This document shows, in pieces, positions 8,731 through 17,910 of a DNA stretch of 64,000 nt. The notes under the pieces are model-generated. The model was given only the letters and a program-made list of their open reading frames with translations, did no database searches and was not told the origin of the DNA. The position numbers and the translations under genes are program-made. Location: positions 43,214 to 107,213 of the forward strand of contig JACPPJ010000025.1 of NCBI GenBank assembly GCA_016191085.1. Direction: 5' to 3'. Each line of letters begins with the position of its first letter. The stretch's first letter is position 1. This stretch comes from Acidobacteriota bacterium (GTDB lineage: Bacteria; Acidobacteriota; Terriglobia; 2-12-FULL-54-10).

Positions 8731-9293
8731 AATGCCGCTCTCAAATCGAGGGCTTAGGTTCGTGACTGCTAGCAAAGAGCAAAGTCATTGCCAAGAGATT
8801 CCCAACAGCTCAGATTTCGCAAGTGCCTGGATAAACGACGACTTCAAGACTATTGACCAGAGGAATGGTTAACTAAGTCCCCAACAAATGGCCAATTTCT
8901 TGTCAGTTCGCGCCGGGAGTTTGACATAGAGCGTAGATAGGGCGGCGAAACCGGCGTTCTCCGTGGCATCGCTGAACACTCTTACATGGAAAGATTCTTC
9001 AAGACCGGAAGTGACTCGTCCAGGCCAGATAATGAACATGCCTACATTGGGTGCACATCGATCTGGCTCTTGCGTGGTATCAATTTGGTAAACAAAGAGC
9101 AACTTGACAGTACCTTTAGCCTATTGACCCAGAACAACCCTCTGGCTCACTCTGCTTAACGTAATCATTAGCTTCTGTTCAGAGCAAACCTCGGAAAATC
9201 GAGGTACGCAGAGCCACGGGACCGAGTTAGAAAATGAGTTAGCTCAGCCAAGCCGGCAGAAGAAACTCTGGCGGCTCTTGCTTTGGAGGTTCC
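8731..9293. other. Region without a confident gene
   Basis: 563 bases. A minus-strand frame at 8869-9102 (77 residues) is open, but it has no recognisable domain and its composition is unlike neighbouring proteins. I do not call it. No terminator or repeat was recognised. Confidence 0.4.
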
Positions 9294-9569
9294 ATGTCTA
9301 GAGAAATGAGGGAAGACACTCGCATAACAAGTTCAATCATGGAGATAGAAACTGCGATGGATCGTGTTCGTGCGGCACGTAGCGCTCTCGATACTTACTA
9401 CAGACGTGGAGGCGCAGAGGCTTACGATCCCGCCGAGCACAGACGATTGTGGCACCCGATCGTCAAAGCCACTGAGGAGTATATTGCCTGCCCTCGTAAC
9501 AAAGCTTCTCAAATAACCATTCGCGTACTTTTTGTGTCGATACGATTCAGTCGTCAACTGAAAAAATAA
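9294..9569 (+). CDS. Small hypothetical protein
   Basis: 91 residues, starting at an ATG with GGAGG four bases upstream, so translation is likely. The N-terminal 60 residues are charged and helical (repeated Arg/Glu/Ala), while the last 30 change to a basic/hydrophobic mix (ITIRVLFVSIRFSRQLKK), as if the frame had shifted or the gene had been cut. No family is recognised. It sits alone at the left border of the recombinase region and may be accessory DNA. Confidence 0.5.
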   Translation: MSREMREDTRITSSIMEIETAMDRVRAARSALDTYYRRGGAEAYDPAEHRRLWHPIVKATEEYIACPRNKASQITIRVLFVSIRFSRQLKK

Positions 9570-9876
9570 AAAACAGAAACTTTTTCTGAGGAGGCATGGT
9601 CAATAGATCGCCCGGCGATAATCTGCCATGCTGTTATTCGTTTTCAGCCAAACGCGCATAAATTTCAACGTGGCGGTGCCCGGAGGCCTTTCATAAGTGC
9701 CTTGGCACGTCACGACGGCCGCGTTGCAAGAAGTGAACTCGACGTACAACATGCGGGAGAAACTGTCAAGGGCGGAGAAAAACTAGGCCAGCGGGGCGAA
9801 GCAAAATTAGAAACCACTTCTGATGGTGGAAGGGTAGGATTGGTAGGATCGCCAGGGGTGGCTGGAGCGGGGGCCT
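9570..9876. other. Intergenic stretch at left border of the recombinase region
   Basis: About 300 bases with no supported gene. The GTG frame at 9702-9890 is low-complexity Gly/Ala and is rejected. No duplicate of the tRNA-Leu 3' end was seen here, so no left attachment site can be assigned. Confidence 0.4.
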
Positions 9877-9897
9877 GCGCCGCCGTTTAGGCGGCGC
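9877..9897. terminator. Perfect GC hairpin, possible terminator
   Basis: GCGCCGCC-GTTTA-GGCGGCGC forms a perfect eight-pair stem with a five-base loop. It is followed by GTTTAGGCC rather than a T-run. It lies beyond the 3' end of the minus-strand gene at 9954, where it could protect or end that transcript. Confidence 0.45.
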
Positions 9898-9953
9898 GTT
9901 TAGGCCGGAGCGGAAGGCACCCCTGCCGATCGCGGCGACGTGCGGGGCGGGGT

Positions 9954-10571
9954 TCAGTTCTGGATTTGTGATCGACTCACCGGCTTGGCGGGTCTGCTCC
10001 TCTTGCTTTCTTTTAGCCGGCAGCTCTCCCCATTCATCTCCAGGATGTGAACGTGATGGGTCAGCCGGTTCATTTCCGGGAGGATATCTAGGCGCGTATT
10101 GGGCACGTTCCTTCGCAGCTTAACCTCCTTCAGAATGCCCTCGAAGAAGTTCCCGATTTTCTGAATACCTTGCTTCCCACGCGCGCGACGAGACCACCAA
10201 GCCAATTGCACGGCCACCCGATTGGTAAGCATCAGGGGCGCTCCATAGAACTGAGCCTGCGTGATGAGAAATTTATCAAAAAGCTCGTCCACCTCTGCGT
10301 TCACCCCTGGCCATGTATCGTAGTAGGCCCGGAGGTCCTCCGGTAGGCTCTCCCTGAATCGTTGTAAAAAATCTCTATCGAGTGTCCCCCGCAGCTTCTC
10401 TGCCTCTTGTGGATCAGTCGGCCAATGGAGATCGTCCCAATCAACAATCACAGCTTGTGCTCTCTCCGCCGGTTTGTCCGGGGGAAGTTGCTTCTTTATT
10501 CTTGCTTGCTTCGATTTGCCTCCATACGGCTTCGGGCAAGCCTTCAAAATATCTCTATAATTGATTGACAT
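9954..10571 (-). CDS. Hypothetical protein in recombinase-associated cluster
   Basis: 205 residues from ATG 10571 (MSINYRDILKACPKPYGG), with AAGGTGG upstream; the longer track start at 10658 lacks this. It is rich in Lys, Arg and aromatic residues and looks soluble, with a basic C-terminus (SKRSRPAKPVSRSQ). It has no recognised domain. It is divergent from the small gene at 10676 and the recombinase, across a region with a palindromic operator, so the three genes probably form one mobile or formerly mobile unit. Function unknown. Confidence 0.6.
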   Translation of the reverse strand: MSINYRDILKACPKPYGGKSKQARIKKQLPPDKPAERAQAVIVDWDDLHWPTDPQEAEKLRGTLDRDFLQRFRESLPEDLRAYYDTWPGVNAEVDELFDKFLITQAQFYGAPLMLTNRVAVQLAWWSRRARGKQGIQKIGNFFEGILKEVKLRRNVPNTRLDILPEMNRLTHHVHILEMNGESCRLKESKRSRPAKPVSRSQIQN

Positions 10572-10638
10572 TTTCTGCCACCTTCGGGTTCTTCGGTGCT
10601 TTTCAGTGCGGTTCCATGCGCGTAGCATAACATAATAC

Positions 10639-10683
10639 TTGAAGAACTTGCCTTGCAAGTTTTATAATGCAGTTCATGGAACT
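10639..10683 (+). promoter_or_regulatory. Promoter with palindromic operator in the -35/-10 spacer
   Basis: TTGAAG (10639-10644) and TATAAT (10663-10668) are separated by 18 bases. That spacer is filled by the inverted repeat AACTTGC-CTT-GCAAGTT (10645-10661). A second palindrome, AGTTC-ATG-GAACT (10671-10683), covers the expected transcription start. This is the layout of a self-repressed phage- or element-type promoter. Transcription would begin at about 10675, so the ATG at 10676 could be leaderless. Confidence 0.6.
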
Positions 10684-10882
10684 ACAGATCACCCCGGCAG
10701 TACGCCGATTCTATAAGCAGCTCGCCAGCGTGGGTGGTAAGGCTAGGGCGGCTAAATACGATCACAACACGCTGAGCGAATGGGCGAAGCTTGGTGGACG
10801 ACCTCGAAAGAAAGCTGCCCAAGTGAAACGCGAGCAGACCACCGTGGCACGGCGCACCGTCGTGGTTTCGAGTGGTCATTGA
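10676..10882 (+). CDS. Small basic protein ahead of the recombinase
   Basis: 68 residues from ATG 10676; the ATG at 10667 lies inside the -10 box and cannot be used by that promoter. The middle reads GGKARAAKYDHNTLSEWAKLGGRPRKK, a short helix pair with a basic GGRPRKK segment reminiscent of AT-hook-like or regulatory proteins of mobile elements. It ends 22 bases before the recombinase ATG, so the two are probably co-transcribed. A role as excision factor or repressor of the adjacent palindromic promoter is possible but not shown. Confidence 0.55.
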   Translation: MELQITPAVRRFYKQLASVGGKARAAKYDHNTLSEWAKLGGRPRKKAAQVKREQTTVARRTVVVSSGH

Positions 10883-10904
10883 CAATCGGAGAGGATGGAA
10901 AATA

Positions 10905-12080
10905 ATGGCAAAAAAGGAAGTGAAGAAAGTGCGCGGGATTTACGAGAAGGTCCCCGGCTCGGGTGTTTGGTGGACCAGACATCACGATGCCCACGGGCGA
11001 TTGCGCCGTGAAAAGGCAGGCACACCCGGAATGGCGGTGAAACTCTATCAAAAACGAAAGGTGCAAGCCTTGCAGAGAAAGAAATTGCCGGAGACGCTCC
11101 GCCGTCGGGAAGTGTTGCTCAGTGAGTTACTCGCGGATGCTGCCGAACATATTCGGCAACACTACCACGGCCAACGGCTCGGAGCGGACAAAAAAGACTA
11201 TCGCTATGCAACCCTGAAAGGCGCACTAGGCAGCCATCCGGCGGAATCCGTGACGGCTCAGGAGATTGAACGGGCGCTTTCCAGGCTCGCCACAGCTCGC
11301 AAATGGGAACCTGCGTCATTTAACCGCCACAAGGCTTTTCTCTCTCTCGCCTATCGGCTCGGAATTGAAGGCGAAAAGGTTCAATCAAATCCTATTCGCC
11401 TTGTCCACCGTCGCCGTGAGAATAACGGGCGCATCCGATGGCTTACCGCCGATGAAGAAAAAAAACTTCGCGCTGTCATTCAGTCGAACTATCCGGGTGA
11501 ACTATCCGCGTTCGCTCTCGCTCTGCATACCGGTATGCGCCGCAGTGAGCAATACGGGTTGACGTGGGATTGTGTGGATTTCGTGCGCCGCCAGATTACG
11601 ATTCCGCGAAGCAAGAACGGCGGCATCCGATATATACCGCTAGACAACACCGCCGTGGAAGCCCTACTCGCCCTTCGCAAGCGAGGCAATGGAAGCGGGC
11701 CGGTTATGGTGTCGGCAGAATCGGGACACGGCCATGTGGCTGGACAACCGCTCAAGACGCCGCGAGAATGGTTTGCTACGGTCTGCGAGGAGGCCGGTAT
11801 CTCGGATTTCACTTGGCATTGTCTCCGGCATACCTTCGCCAGCCGGTTGGTTATGGCCGGAGTTGGGCTGCGAACCGTGCAAGAGCTAATGGGGCACAAG
11901 ACGATTGCCATGACGTGCCGATACGCTCACCTTGCGCCTCAGCACCAATTGGACGCGGTGAGCAAGTTGGACGGTTGGGGCCGGGAGTCCTCAGCCGAAA
12001 CTGACACCAAAACTGACACCAGCGAATTTGAGCCTGTAGAGGCTACGCCGGTTGAAAACGTTCAACCCACTCTGCAATAA
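10905..12080 (+). CDS. Tyrosine recombinase (phage-type integrase)
   Basis: 391 residues from ATG 10905, with GGAGAGG upstream; the track start adds 11 residues. It has an N-terminal arm and SAM-like core-binding domain (~60-165) and a catalytic domain (~190-365). The catalytic set is complete: Arg in HTGMRRSEQ, HxxR in HCLRHTF, the GHK region, and the Tyr nucleophile in TCRYAHL. A Thr/Glu-rich tail follows. It ends 17 bases before a tRNA-Leu, the usual kind of target site for this family, although the gene points at the 5' rather than the 3' end of the tRNA. It probably mobilised the flanking accessory genes. Confidence 0.9.
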   Translation: MAKKEVKKVRGIYEKVPGSGVWWTRHHDAHGRLRREKAGTPGMAVKLYQKRKVQALQRKKLPETLRRREVLLSELLADAAEHIRQHYHGQRLGADKKDYRYATLKGALGSHPAESVTAQEIERALSRLATARKWEPASFNRHKAFLSLAYRLGIEGEKVQSNPIRLVHRRRENNGRIRWLTADEEKKLRAVIQSNYPGELSAFALALHTGMRRSEQYGLTWDCVDFVRRQITIPRSKNGGIRYIPLDNTAVEALLALRKRGNGSGPVMVSAESGHGHVAGQPLKTPREWFATVCEEAGISDFTWHCLRHTFASRLVMAGVGLRTVQELMGHKTIAMTCRYAHLAPQHQLDAVSKLDGWGRESSAETDTKTDTSEFEPVEATPVENVQPTLQ

Positions 12081-12097
12081 TGGTTTGATCTCGATGT

Positions 12098-12182
12098 GCG
12101 AAAGTGGCGGAATTGGCAGACGCGCCAGACTTAGGATCTGGTCCCGTAAGGGGTGGGGGTTCGAGTCCCCCCTTTCGCACCA
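12098..12182 (+). tRNA. tRNA-Leu (anticodon UAG)
   Basis: The acceptor stem GCGAAAG pairs with CTTTCGC. The anticodon arm CCAGA-CTTAGGA-TCTGG carries TAG. A long variable arm (TCCCGTAAGGGG) and the T arm GGGGG-TTCGAGT-CCCCC are present, and CCA is encoded at 12180-12182. The long variable arm and anticodon identify a class II leucine tRNA. Confidence 0.95.
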
Positions 12183-12275
12183 TTTAGAATTCAGTGACCG
12201 CCCGCTGCCGCTAATCCGCGCGATCTGGAACCTCGGTCCGCAGCGCACCTCGGAGATTTCTCTGTTTAACTTTGC

Positions 12276-13906
12276 ATGTTTCAACGGACAATTGTATGCA
12301 TCAGGATTCGCGCGTCGTACCGTACGCACAATGCTGATTACTGCCGCGGTTGCGGTGCCGCTCATGGCGATGGATTTCGCGTCAAAGGCACGTATTATTT
12401 TCAGCCCAAGGCCGCCATTAACAGCTTTTGGAGTTGGGTTGACTTCCACCTTACGAAGAGCGACTTTCGGCAATTACGCGTCGATGGTTTTAATACGATT
12501 ATTCTCATGATCCCCCGGGGCTTATTCCAGCCGGAGATACGTCCCGTCAAATACAACCAGACTGCATTCGACGAGTTGCACCGCATCATCAACCTTGCGG
12601 ATGCGCACGGGTTGAAGGTGATCTTGCGAGTCGGAAGTCACGAATACATCCCGCGTGGCGCGGCTGGTGGCCGGTGGGTCGCGGCCACGGTTCTTTCCAA
12701 CAACGAGGAATGGGCGGCTTACCGCGATTTGTTCAGAGAAGTTGCCGCGCAATTGCGGCAGCACTCGAATGTGCTGGCTCTTTTCTGGACCTTTGAGGAC
12801 ACCGGGTATAGTCCCGACCTGTGGTTGCACCTATATTCTGACAACCTGAAAGCCTACCGCGCATGGCTGCGAACACAGCCGCTCGAGTTCTGGAACCAGC
12901 AGTGGCGCGAGCAGAACACGAGTTATGACGCCATAAAGCCGCCCGACCAAAATCGTGCGCCTCAGAATGAGAGCAAACTGCGCTCTTTCGTGCAGTTCGC
13001 AGATGCGCTACTGATGAGCCGCATGCCCGACATCTGTGCCGCTGTTCGGGCGGTGAATCCGACGTTGTTGATCAGTTTTCAACCTCGTCCTGAGATCAAT
13101 TGGGGGTACGACTACTCGGCGCAATATCGCTTGCCCGGTTGTTATTCATTCGTGACAACCTGGTTTTCGCCCTACCAATCCTACCTGTTCGGAGAAGTGC
13201 AGGAAGGGCTCGATGCCCGCCGCGTAGCGTCATACGTACCATTGCATCTGAAGCGGACACGGCAGTTGGGGAAGGGACTGCCGGTCTTTGTGGACCAATT
13301 CAACTTCCGCCATTTTGGTGGCCCAGACGGAGAATCCGCACTGGCTGACGTTACTGGACGGCGCGCTCGGCTATTCCGTATGGAACTACACGGATTATTA
13401 ACCTGAATGCGACGTACAACGGTTCATTTCGGTTCGGATTCGATGATTGGGAGATTTCCGAACCGCCAAATCGAGTACAGCTAAAGAAATCTGATCCGGC
13501 CGGTTATCACAACGTAGAAATCCAACCCGACGGCTGGATCCGGCAGAAGATTTCGGTGGACGAAAAGCAGGAATTTACGCTGGAGTTCCAAGGCCAGAGC
13601 TCATCATCCGGGCAGACCATTGAGGTGCAGATCAACTACGTCTTGACTGGTCAGAACGTCAACTCCTCCTTCCCGGTGTCGGATCAGAGGAAGTCATACC
13701 AATGGAATATAAGAGCGCCCACTGGTGAGAACGCTCTCACGCTGGCGTTTGCTCCCGGAAAAGCGAACTCGCCGGTGACGGTAGGACAGATAATCTTATA
13801 TCCCTGGATCGACACTGGCGGATTGCATACAGTAGACGGGCAGCCTCGCACGGCCATGCGTGATGCGTTCCGGAACTTTAATCTCGTAAATGGCCGCAAT
13901 AAGTGA
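12276..13906 (+). pseudogene. Glycoside hydrolase-like gene broken by frameshifts
   Basis: Frame 12276-13406 encodes a (beta/alpha)8-type fold (VDGFNTIILMIPRG, GLKVILRVGSHEYIPRGA, LALFWTFEDTG, DQFNFRHFG) like GH5/GH42-type hydrolases. Near 13317-13321 the homology passes to the next frame, ending GYSVWNYTDY. At ~13399 one extra T shifts it again into the frame of 13556-13906, a C-terminal beta-rich domain. At the 5' end a signal-peptide-like MLITAAVAVPLMA (from 12331) lies in yet another frame, implying a third shift. Two or three frameshifts in 1.6 kb, outside homopolymers, argue for decay rather than sequencing error, though error is not excluded. Confidence 0.7.
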
Positions 13907-14180
13907 TGTCACAACCTGGAAAGATAGTTCACCTTGTGTCATTCCTCACTGGCGAAATCTCCATGCAACCGACTGGAGCACAAGTGAAACTGGGCGGCTC
14001 TGCCGCGCAGTGGTAATATGGCTTCCACCCGCTTTAACAACGCGTATGGTGCGCGATTCGTACAAAATCGCATCCCGCAGCGTATTCAATAGCATCTAAT
14101 TTTTAGGCGGAATCACTACAGTATACCGGATACGCCGGTTTCCCACCGGTCTGATTGCGCTCGAACTCAATCGGAGCCGC

Positions 14181-14840
14181 ATGCCGCAGATTTTTCATCC
14201 GAGCACCAATACGATCTCGCGCGTCACGGTCTTTGGGGCGCTGGCGATTGTGATTATTCTCCTTGCCGCAATCTGGGCGTATGTGCGCTCCTCGTTCTGG
14301 ACCGGGGCCGATGTGGAGAAACAGCAGCCGGTGCAGTTTAGCCATAAACATCACGTGTCGGACGATGGAATCGATTGCCGCTACTGTCACATAACCGTGG
14401 AAACCTCGGCTTTCGCCGGCATTCCGCCGGTGAAGACCTGCATGAATTGCCACTCCGAAATTTTCCGCGACAGCGCCTATCTGGCTCCTGTTTTCGAGAG
14501 CTACCGCACGGGACGGCCGATCCGTTGGACACGCGTGCATCAGCTCGCCGATTTCGCCTACTTCCATCACGGCATTCATATCAACAAAGGCGTGGGATGT
14601 TCCACATGCCACGGTCGCGTTGACCAGATGCCACTGGTGCGGCAAGTCGTCTCGCTGCAAATGGAGTGGTGCCTCGGCTGTCACCGCCAGCCGGAGCTGT
14701 ACGTGCGGCCGCGTGACAGGGTCTTCGACATGGAATGGCAATCGCCGCCCGACCAGATAGAGCAAGGCAAGAAACTGGTGCAACTTTACAAGATTCGCAG
14801 CGTAGCAGCTCTTACGAGCTGCTCTACGTGCCATCGGTGA
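14181..14840 (+). CDS. actA: Alternative complex III subunit ActA, pentahaem cytochrome c
   Basis: 219 residues: an N-terminal membrane anchor (~18-38), then five CxxCH haem c sites (CRYCH, CMNCH, CSTCH, CLGCH, CSTCH), with distal histidines such as FSHKHH and YFHHGIH. This matches the five-haem ActA of the quinol:electron-acceptor oxidoreductase called alternative complex III. It lies on the periplasmic side and passes electrons from the Fe-S subunit. The start ATG has GGAG four bases upstream. First gene of the respiratory operon, five bases before actB. Confidence 0.92.
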   Translation: MPQIFHPSTNTISRVTVFGALAIVIILLAAIWAYVRSSFWTGADVEKQQPVQFSHKHHVSDDGIDCRYCHITVETSAFAGIPPVKTCMNCHSEIFRDSAYLAPVFESYRTGRPIRWTRVHQLADFAYFHHGIHINKGVGCSTCHGRVDQMPLVRQVVSLQMEWCLGCHRQPELYVRPRDRVFDMEWQSPPDQIEQGKKLVQLYKIRSVAALTSCSTCHR

Positions 14841-14844
14841 GAAT

Positions 14845-17800
14845 GTGGGACATCAACCGCATGAGAAAGATCCGAAGCACTCGCCCGCTGGCGCACTCGA
14901 TTTAGCCGCGCTGCGACTCGAATTGTCGGGCCGCTCCGGACCGCTCTACTGGCGCGGCTTAGAAGAGTTGTCCGACACTCCGGAATTTCATGAGTTAGTA
15001 GAGAAGGAATTTCCAGCCTCACACTGGACACAAATGGACCCGGTCAGCCGTCGAGGATTTTTTCGAGTGATGGCTGCTTCGCTGGCCCTGGCGGGTCTGG
15101 CAGGATGTTCCAAGCCGGTAGAAGAAATCGTTCCGTATGTCCGCGCACCCGAAGTAGCGCCACCCGGCGTGGCGCTGTTCTTTGCCACTGCAATGACAGT
15201 GGCAGGCTCAGCAATCGGCCTGCTCGTCGAGAGCCATGAAGGACGGCCTACTAAAGTAGAGGGAAATCCCAACCATCCCGCCAGCCTGGGCGCAACGGAT
15301 GTGTTCGCGCAAGCCTCCATCCTTTCGCTCTATGACCCGGACCGATCCCAAGCACTCACCTATCTCGGCGACATTCGCCCCTGGACCGCTTTAATGATTC
15401 AGGTCCAAATGCTCGCTGAGACGCAACGCATGCGGCGCGGCGCAGGACTCCGTCTCTTGACGGAGACGGTCGTTTCACCCGTCTTGGCGCAGCAAATACA
15501 AAATTTGCTGCGGCAATTTCCCGAAGCGCGCTGGCATCAGTACGAACCCGTAAACGCAGACGCCGTGCGGCAAGGCGCGATATCGGCCTTCGGTCGCTAT
15601 GTCAATCCAATTTACCGGATTGAAAAAGCGGATGTGATCGTGTCGCTTGACTCCGATTTTCTTGTGAGTGAACCAGGATCAGTTCGGTACGCGCGCGAGT
15701 TCGCACGGCGCCACAGCCCGCAGCGGCCCGATTTCGGAGCCGCCATGAGCCGTCTGTATGTGGTGGAGAGCACGTTAACGAATACAGGCGCGAAAGCGGA
15801 TCACCGCTTGCCGGTTCTGCCCAGCGATGTCGAAAACTTCGCGCGCGCGCTGGCCGCGGAGATTCGCGGGCAGCAGTGGCCGTCGGATGGTGTACCGTAT
15901 GCGGAATTGCTGAAAGCCGCTGCGCGCGATCTGAAAGAGCATCGTGGAGCGGGCCTGGTCGTTGCGGGCAGGCATCAGCCGGCACAGGTACTCGCTTGGG
16001 CGCACGTCATCAATCAGACTCTGGGAAACATTGGGAGCACCGTTGTATTCACTGAGCCCGTCGAGGCGCAGCCGGTTGACCAACTGACTTCGTTACGCGA
16101 ACTACTTTCAGATATTGACGCCGGCAAGGTGGAGTGGCTGGTGATGCTCGGCGGCAATCCCGTATACAATGTGCCGCCGGATTTGGGTTTCGGCGAGCGC
16201 CTCCAGCGCGTACCCGCGCGCATGCACCTCAGTCAGTATCCTGACGAGACCTCCGCACTCTGCCACTGGCATATTCCTGAAGCTCACTACCTAGAGGCGT
16301 GGAGCGACACTCGCGCCTTCGACGGAACTGTAACCATCGTCCAGCCCCTGATCGCGCCGCTGTGGGGCGCCAGGTCGGCTCATGAGTTTCTGGCCACTTT
16401 CGGAGATCAGCCAGACCGGCCTGGATACGAAATCGTGCGCCAGTACTGGAGGCAGCAGCACTCGGCGGAGTTCGAACGCTTCTGGCGCAAATCGCTGAAC
16501 GGCGGAATTGTCGAAGGAACGGCTTTGCCGGCGGTAAATGTTCAGGCCAACGACCGGTGGGTTGCACAACAGAATGCGGTCGCAGCGTCCGCTCAAACCG
16601 ACAAACTGGAAGCGCTGTTTCGGCCCGATCCGACCATCTTCGATGGCCGCTTTGCAAACAACGCCTGGTTGCAGGAGTTGCCCAAGCCAATCACGCGTCT
16701 TACCTGGGACAACGCCGCACTCGTTAGTCCGGCAACCGCGGAAAAGCTGGGTTTCAGCCACAAGGTGGGCTTCCAAGGCGGCGAGCACGGGCAGACATAC
16801 GCGGATGTCGGCGAAGTCACCGTCGAAGGGAGATCAGTCCGTGCGCCTGTGTGGATTGTGCCTGGCCACGCCGACAATTGCGTGACGCTCCAGCTAGGCT
16901 ACGGCCGAAAATACGCGGGGCATCTGGGCACCGCGATTGGCTACGATGCGTACGCCGTGCGATCGTCGGCGAACCAATGGTCTGCGCCTGAATGCACGCT
17001 GCGCAAAACTGGCGAAAGGATGCAGCTGGCTTGCGTGCAGTTTCACCACAGTATGGAGGGGCGCGAGCCCGTCCGCGCCGCCTCTCTTGAGAAGTTCCAG
17101 TCCGAGCCTGACTTCGCGCGCGCTCACGAAAAGGAGCCTGCAAAGACTTTTTCGCTGTACCCGCCTTACACTTACACGGAACACGCCTGGGGCATGGCGA
17201 TTGATCTGAATGCCTGTGTCGGGTGCGGCGCGTGCGTTGTGGCATGCCAGGCCGAAAACAACATCCCGGTGGTCGGCAAAACTGAAGTGACGCGCGGCCG
17301 TGAGATGCACTGGCTTCGTATTGATCATTATTACAAGGGATCACTCGACCGGCCCGAGAATTTCTTTCAGCCCATTCCGTGCATGCACTGCGAGAACGCG
17401 CCTTGCGAACCGGTCTGCCCGGTTGCCGCGACGGTGCACAGCTCCGAGGGCCTCAATGACATGGTCTACAACCGCTGCATCGGCACGCGCTATTGTTCCA
17501 ACAACTGCCCCTACAAAGTGCGCCGCTTCAATTTCTTCCTCTACTCTGACTGGAAGACGCCCAGCCTGATGCTGCTGCGCAATCCCGACGTGACCGTGCG
17601 CAGCCGTGGGGTGATGGAGAAATGCACCTACTGCGTGCAGCGTATCAATGCGGGCCGCATTCGCGCTCAACAGCAAGACCGCTACGTACGCGACGGCGAA
17701 GTCGTGACTGCGTGCCAGCAGGCGTGCCCCGCCGATGCGATCGTGTTCGGCAATATCAATGATCCAGAGAGCCGCGTGGCGAAGTTGAAATCCACATCGC

Positions 17801-17910
17801 GCAATTACAGCTTGCTCGCCGATCTCAACACTCAGCCGCGCACCACCTATCTGGCGGCGGTGACTAACCCCAACTCCGAGGTGTCCAAAGGAGAAGAATT
17901 TGGCCACTGA
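14845..17910 (+). CDS. actB: Alternative complex III subunit ActB, molybdopterin-fold plus Fe-S protein
   Basis: 1021 residues. A Tat-type signal (RRGFFR at ~69, followed by a hydrophobic run and Gly-Cys) lies behind a long N-terminal leader, as usual for ActB. Residues ~100-700 form the molybdopterin-oxidoreductase fold that in this family lacks the cofactor. The C-terminal third (~785-975) holds four Fe-S cysteine groups: CVGCGACVVAC, CMHCENAPCEPVC, CIGTRYCSNNC and CTYCVQR...CQQAC. Start GTG 14845 follows GGTGAGA; the nearby ATG 14843 is out of frame. It overlaps actC by 11 bases. Confidence 0.92.
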   Translation: MGHQPHEKDPKHSPAGALDLAALRLELSGRSGPLYWRGLEELSDTPEFHELVEKEFPASHWTQMDPVSRRGFFRVMAASLALAGLAGCSKPVEEIVPYVRAPEVAPPGVALFFATAMTVAGSAIGLLVESHEGRPTKVEGNPNHPASLGATDVFAQASILSLYDPDRSQALTYLGDIRPWTALMIQVQMLAETQRMRRGAGLRLLTETVVSPVLAQQIQNLLRQFPEARWHQYEPVNADAVRQGAISAFGRYVNPIYRIEKADVIVSLDSDFLVSEPGSVRYAREFARRHSPQRPDFGAAMSRLYVVESTLTNTGAKADHRLPVLPSDVENFARALAAEIRGQQWPSDGVPYAELLKAAARDLKEHRGAGLVVAGRHQPAQVLAWAHVINQTLGNIGSTVVFTEPVEAQPVDQLTSLRELLSDIDAGKVEWLVMLGGNPVYNVPPDLGFGERLQRVPARMHLSQYPDETSALCHWHIPEAHYLEAWSDTRAFDGTVTIVQPLIAPLWGARSAHEFLATFGDQPDRPGYEIVRQYWRQQHSAEFERFWRKSLNGGIVEGTALPAVNVQANDRWVAQQNAVAASAQTDKLEALFRPDPTIFDGRFANNAWLQELPKPITRLTWDNAALVSPATAEKLGFSHKVGFQGGEHGQTYADVGEVTVEGRSVRAPVWIVPGHADNCVTLQLGYGRKYAGHLGTAIGYDAYAVRSSANQWSAPECTLRKTGERMQLACVQFHHSMEGREPVRAASLEKFQSEPDFARAHEKEPAKTFSLYPPYTYTEHAWGMAIDLNACVGCGACVVACQAENNIPVVGKTEVTRGREMHWLRIDHYYKGSLDRPENFFQPIPCMHCENAPCEPVCPVAATVHSSEGLNDMVYNRCIGTRYCSNNCPYKVRRFNFFLYSDWKTPSLMLLRNPDVTVRSRGVMEKCTYCVQRINAGRIRAQQQDRYVRDGEVVTACQQACPADAIVFGNINDPESRVAKLKSTSRNYSLLADLNTQPRTTYLAAVTNPNSEVSKGEEFGH

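Noticed and set aside
8869-9102. 77-residue minus-strand ORF
   Set aside because: No domain, no clear RBS and odd composition; cannot be supported.
9702-9890. 62-residue plus-strand ORF
   Set aside because: Gly/Ala/Val low-complexity translation running into a hairpin; chance frame.
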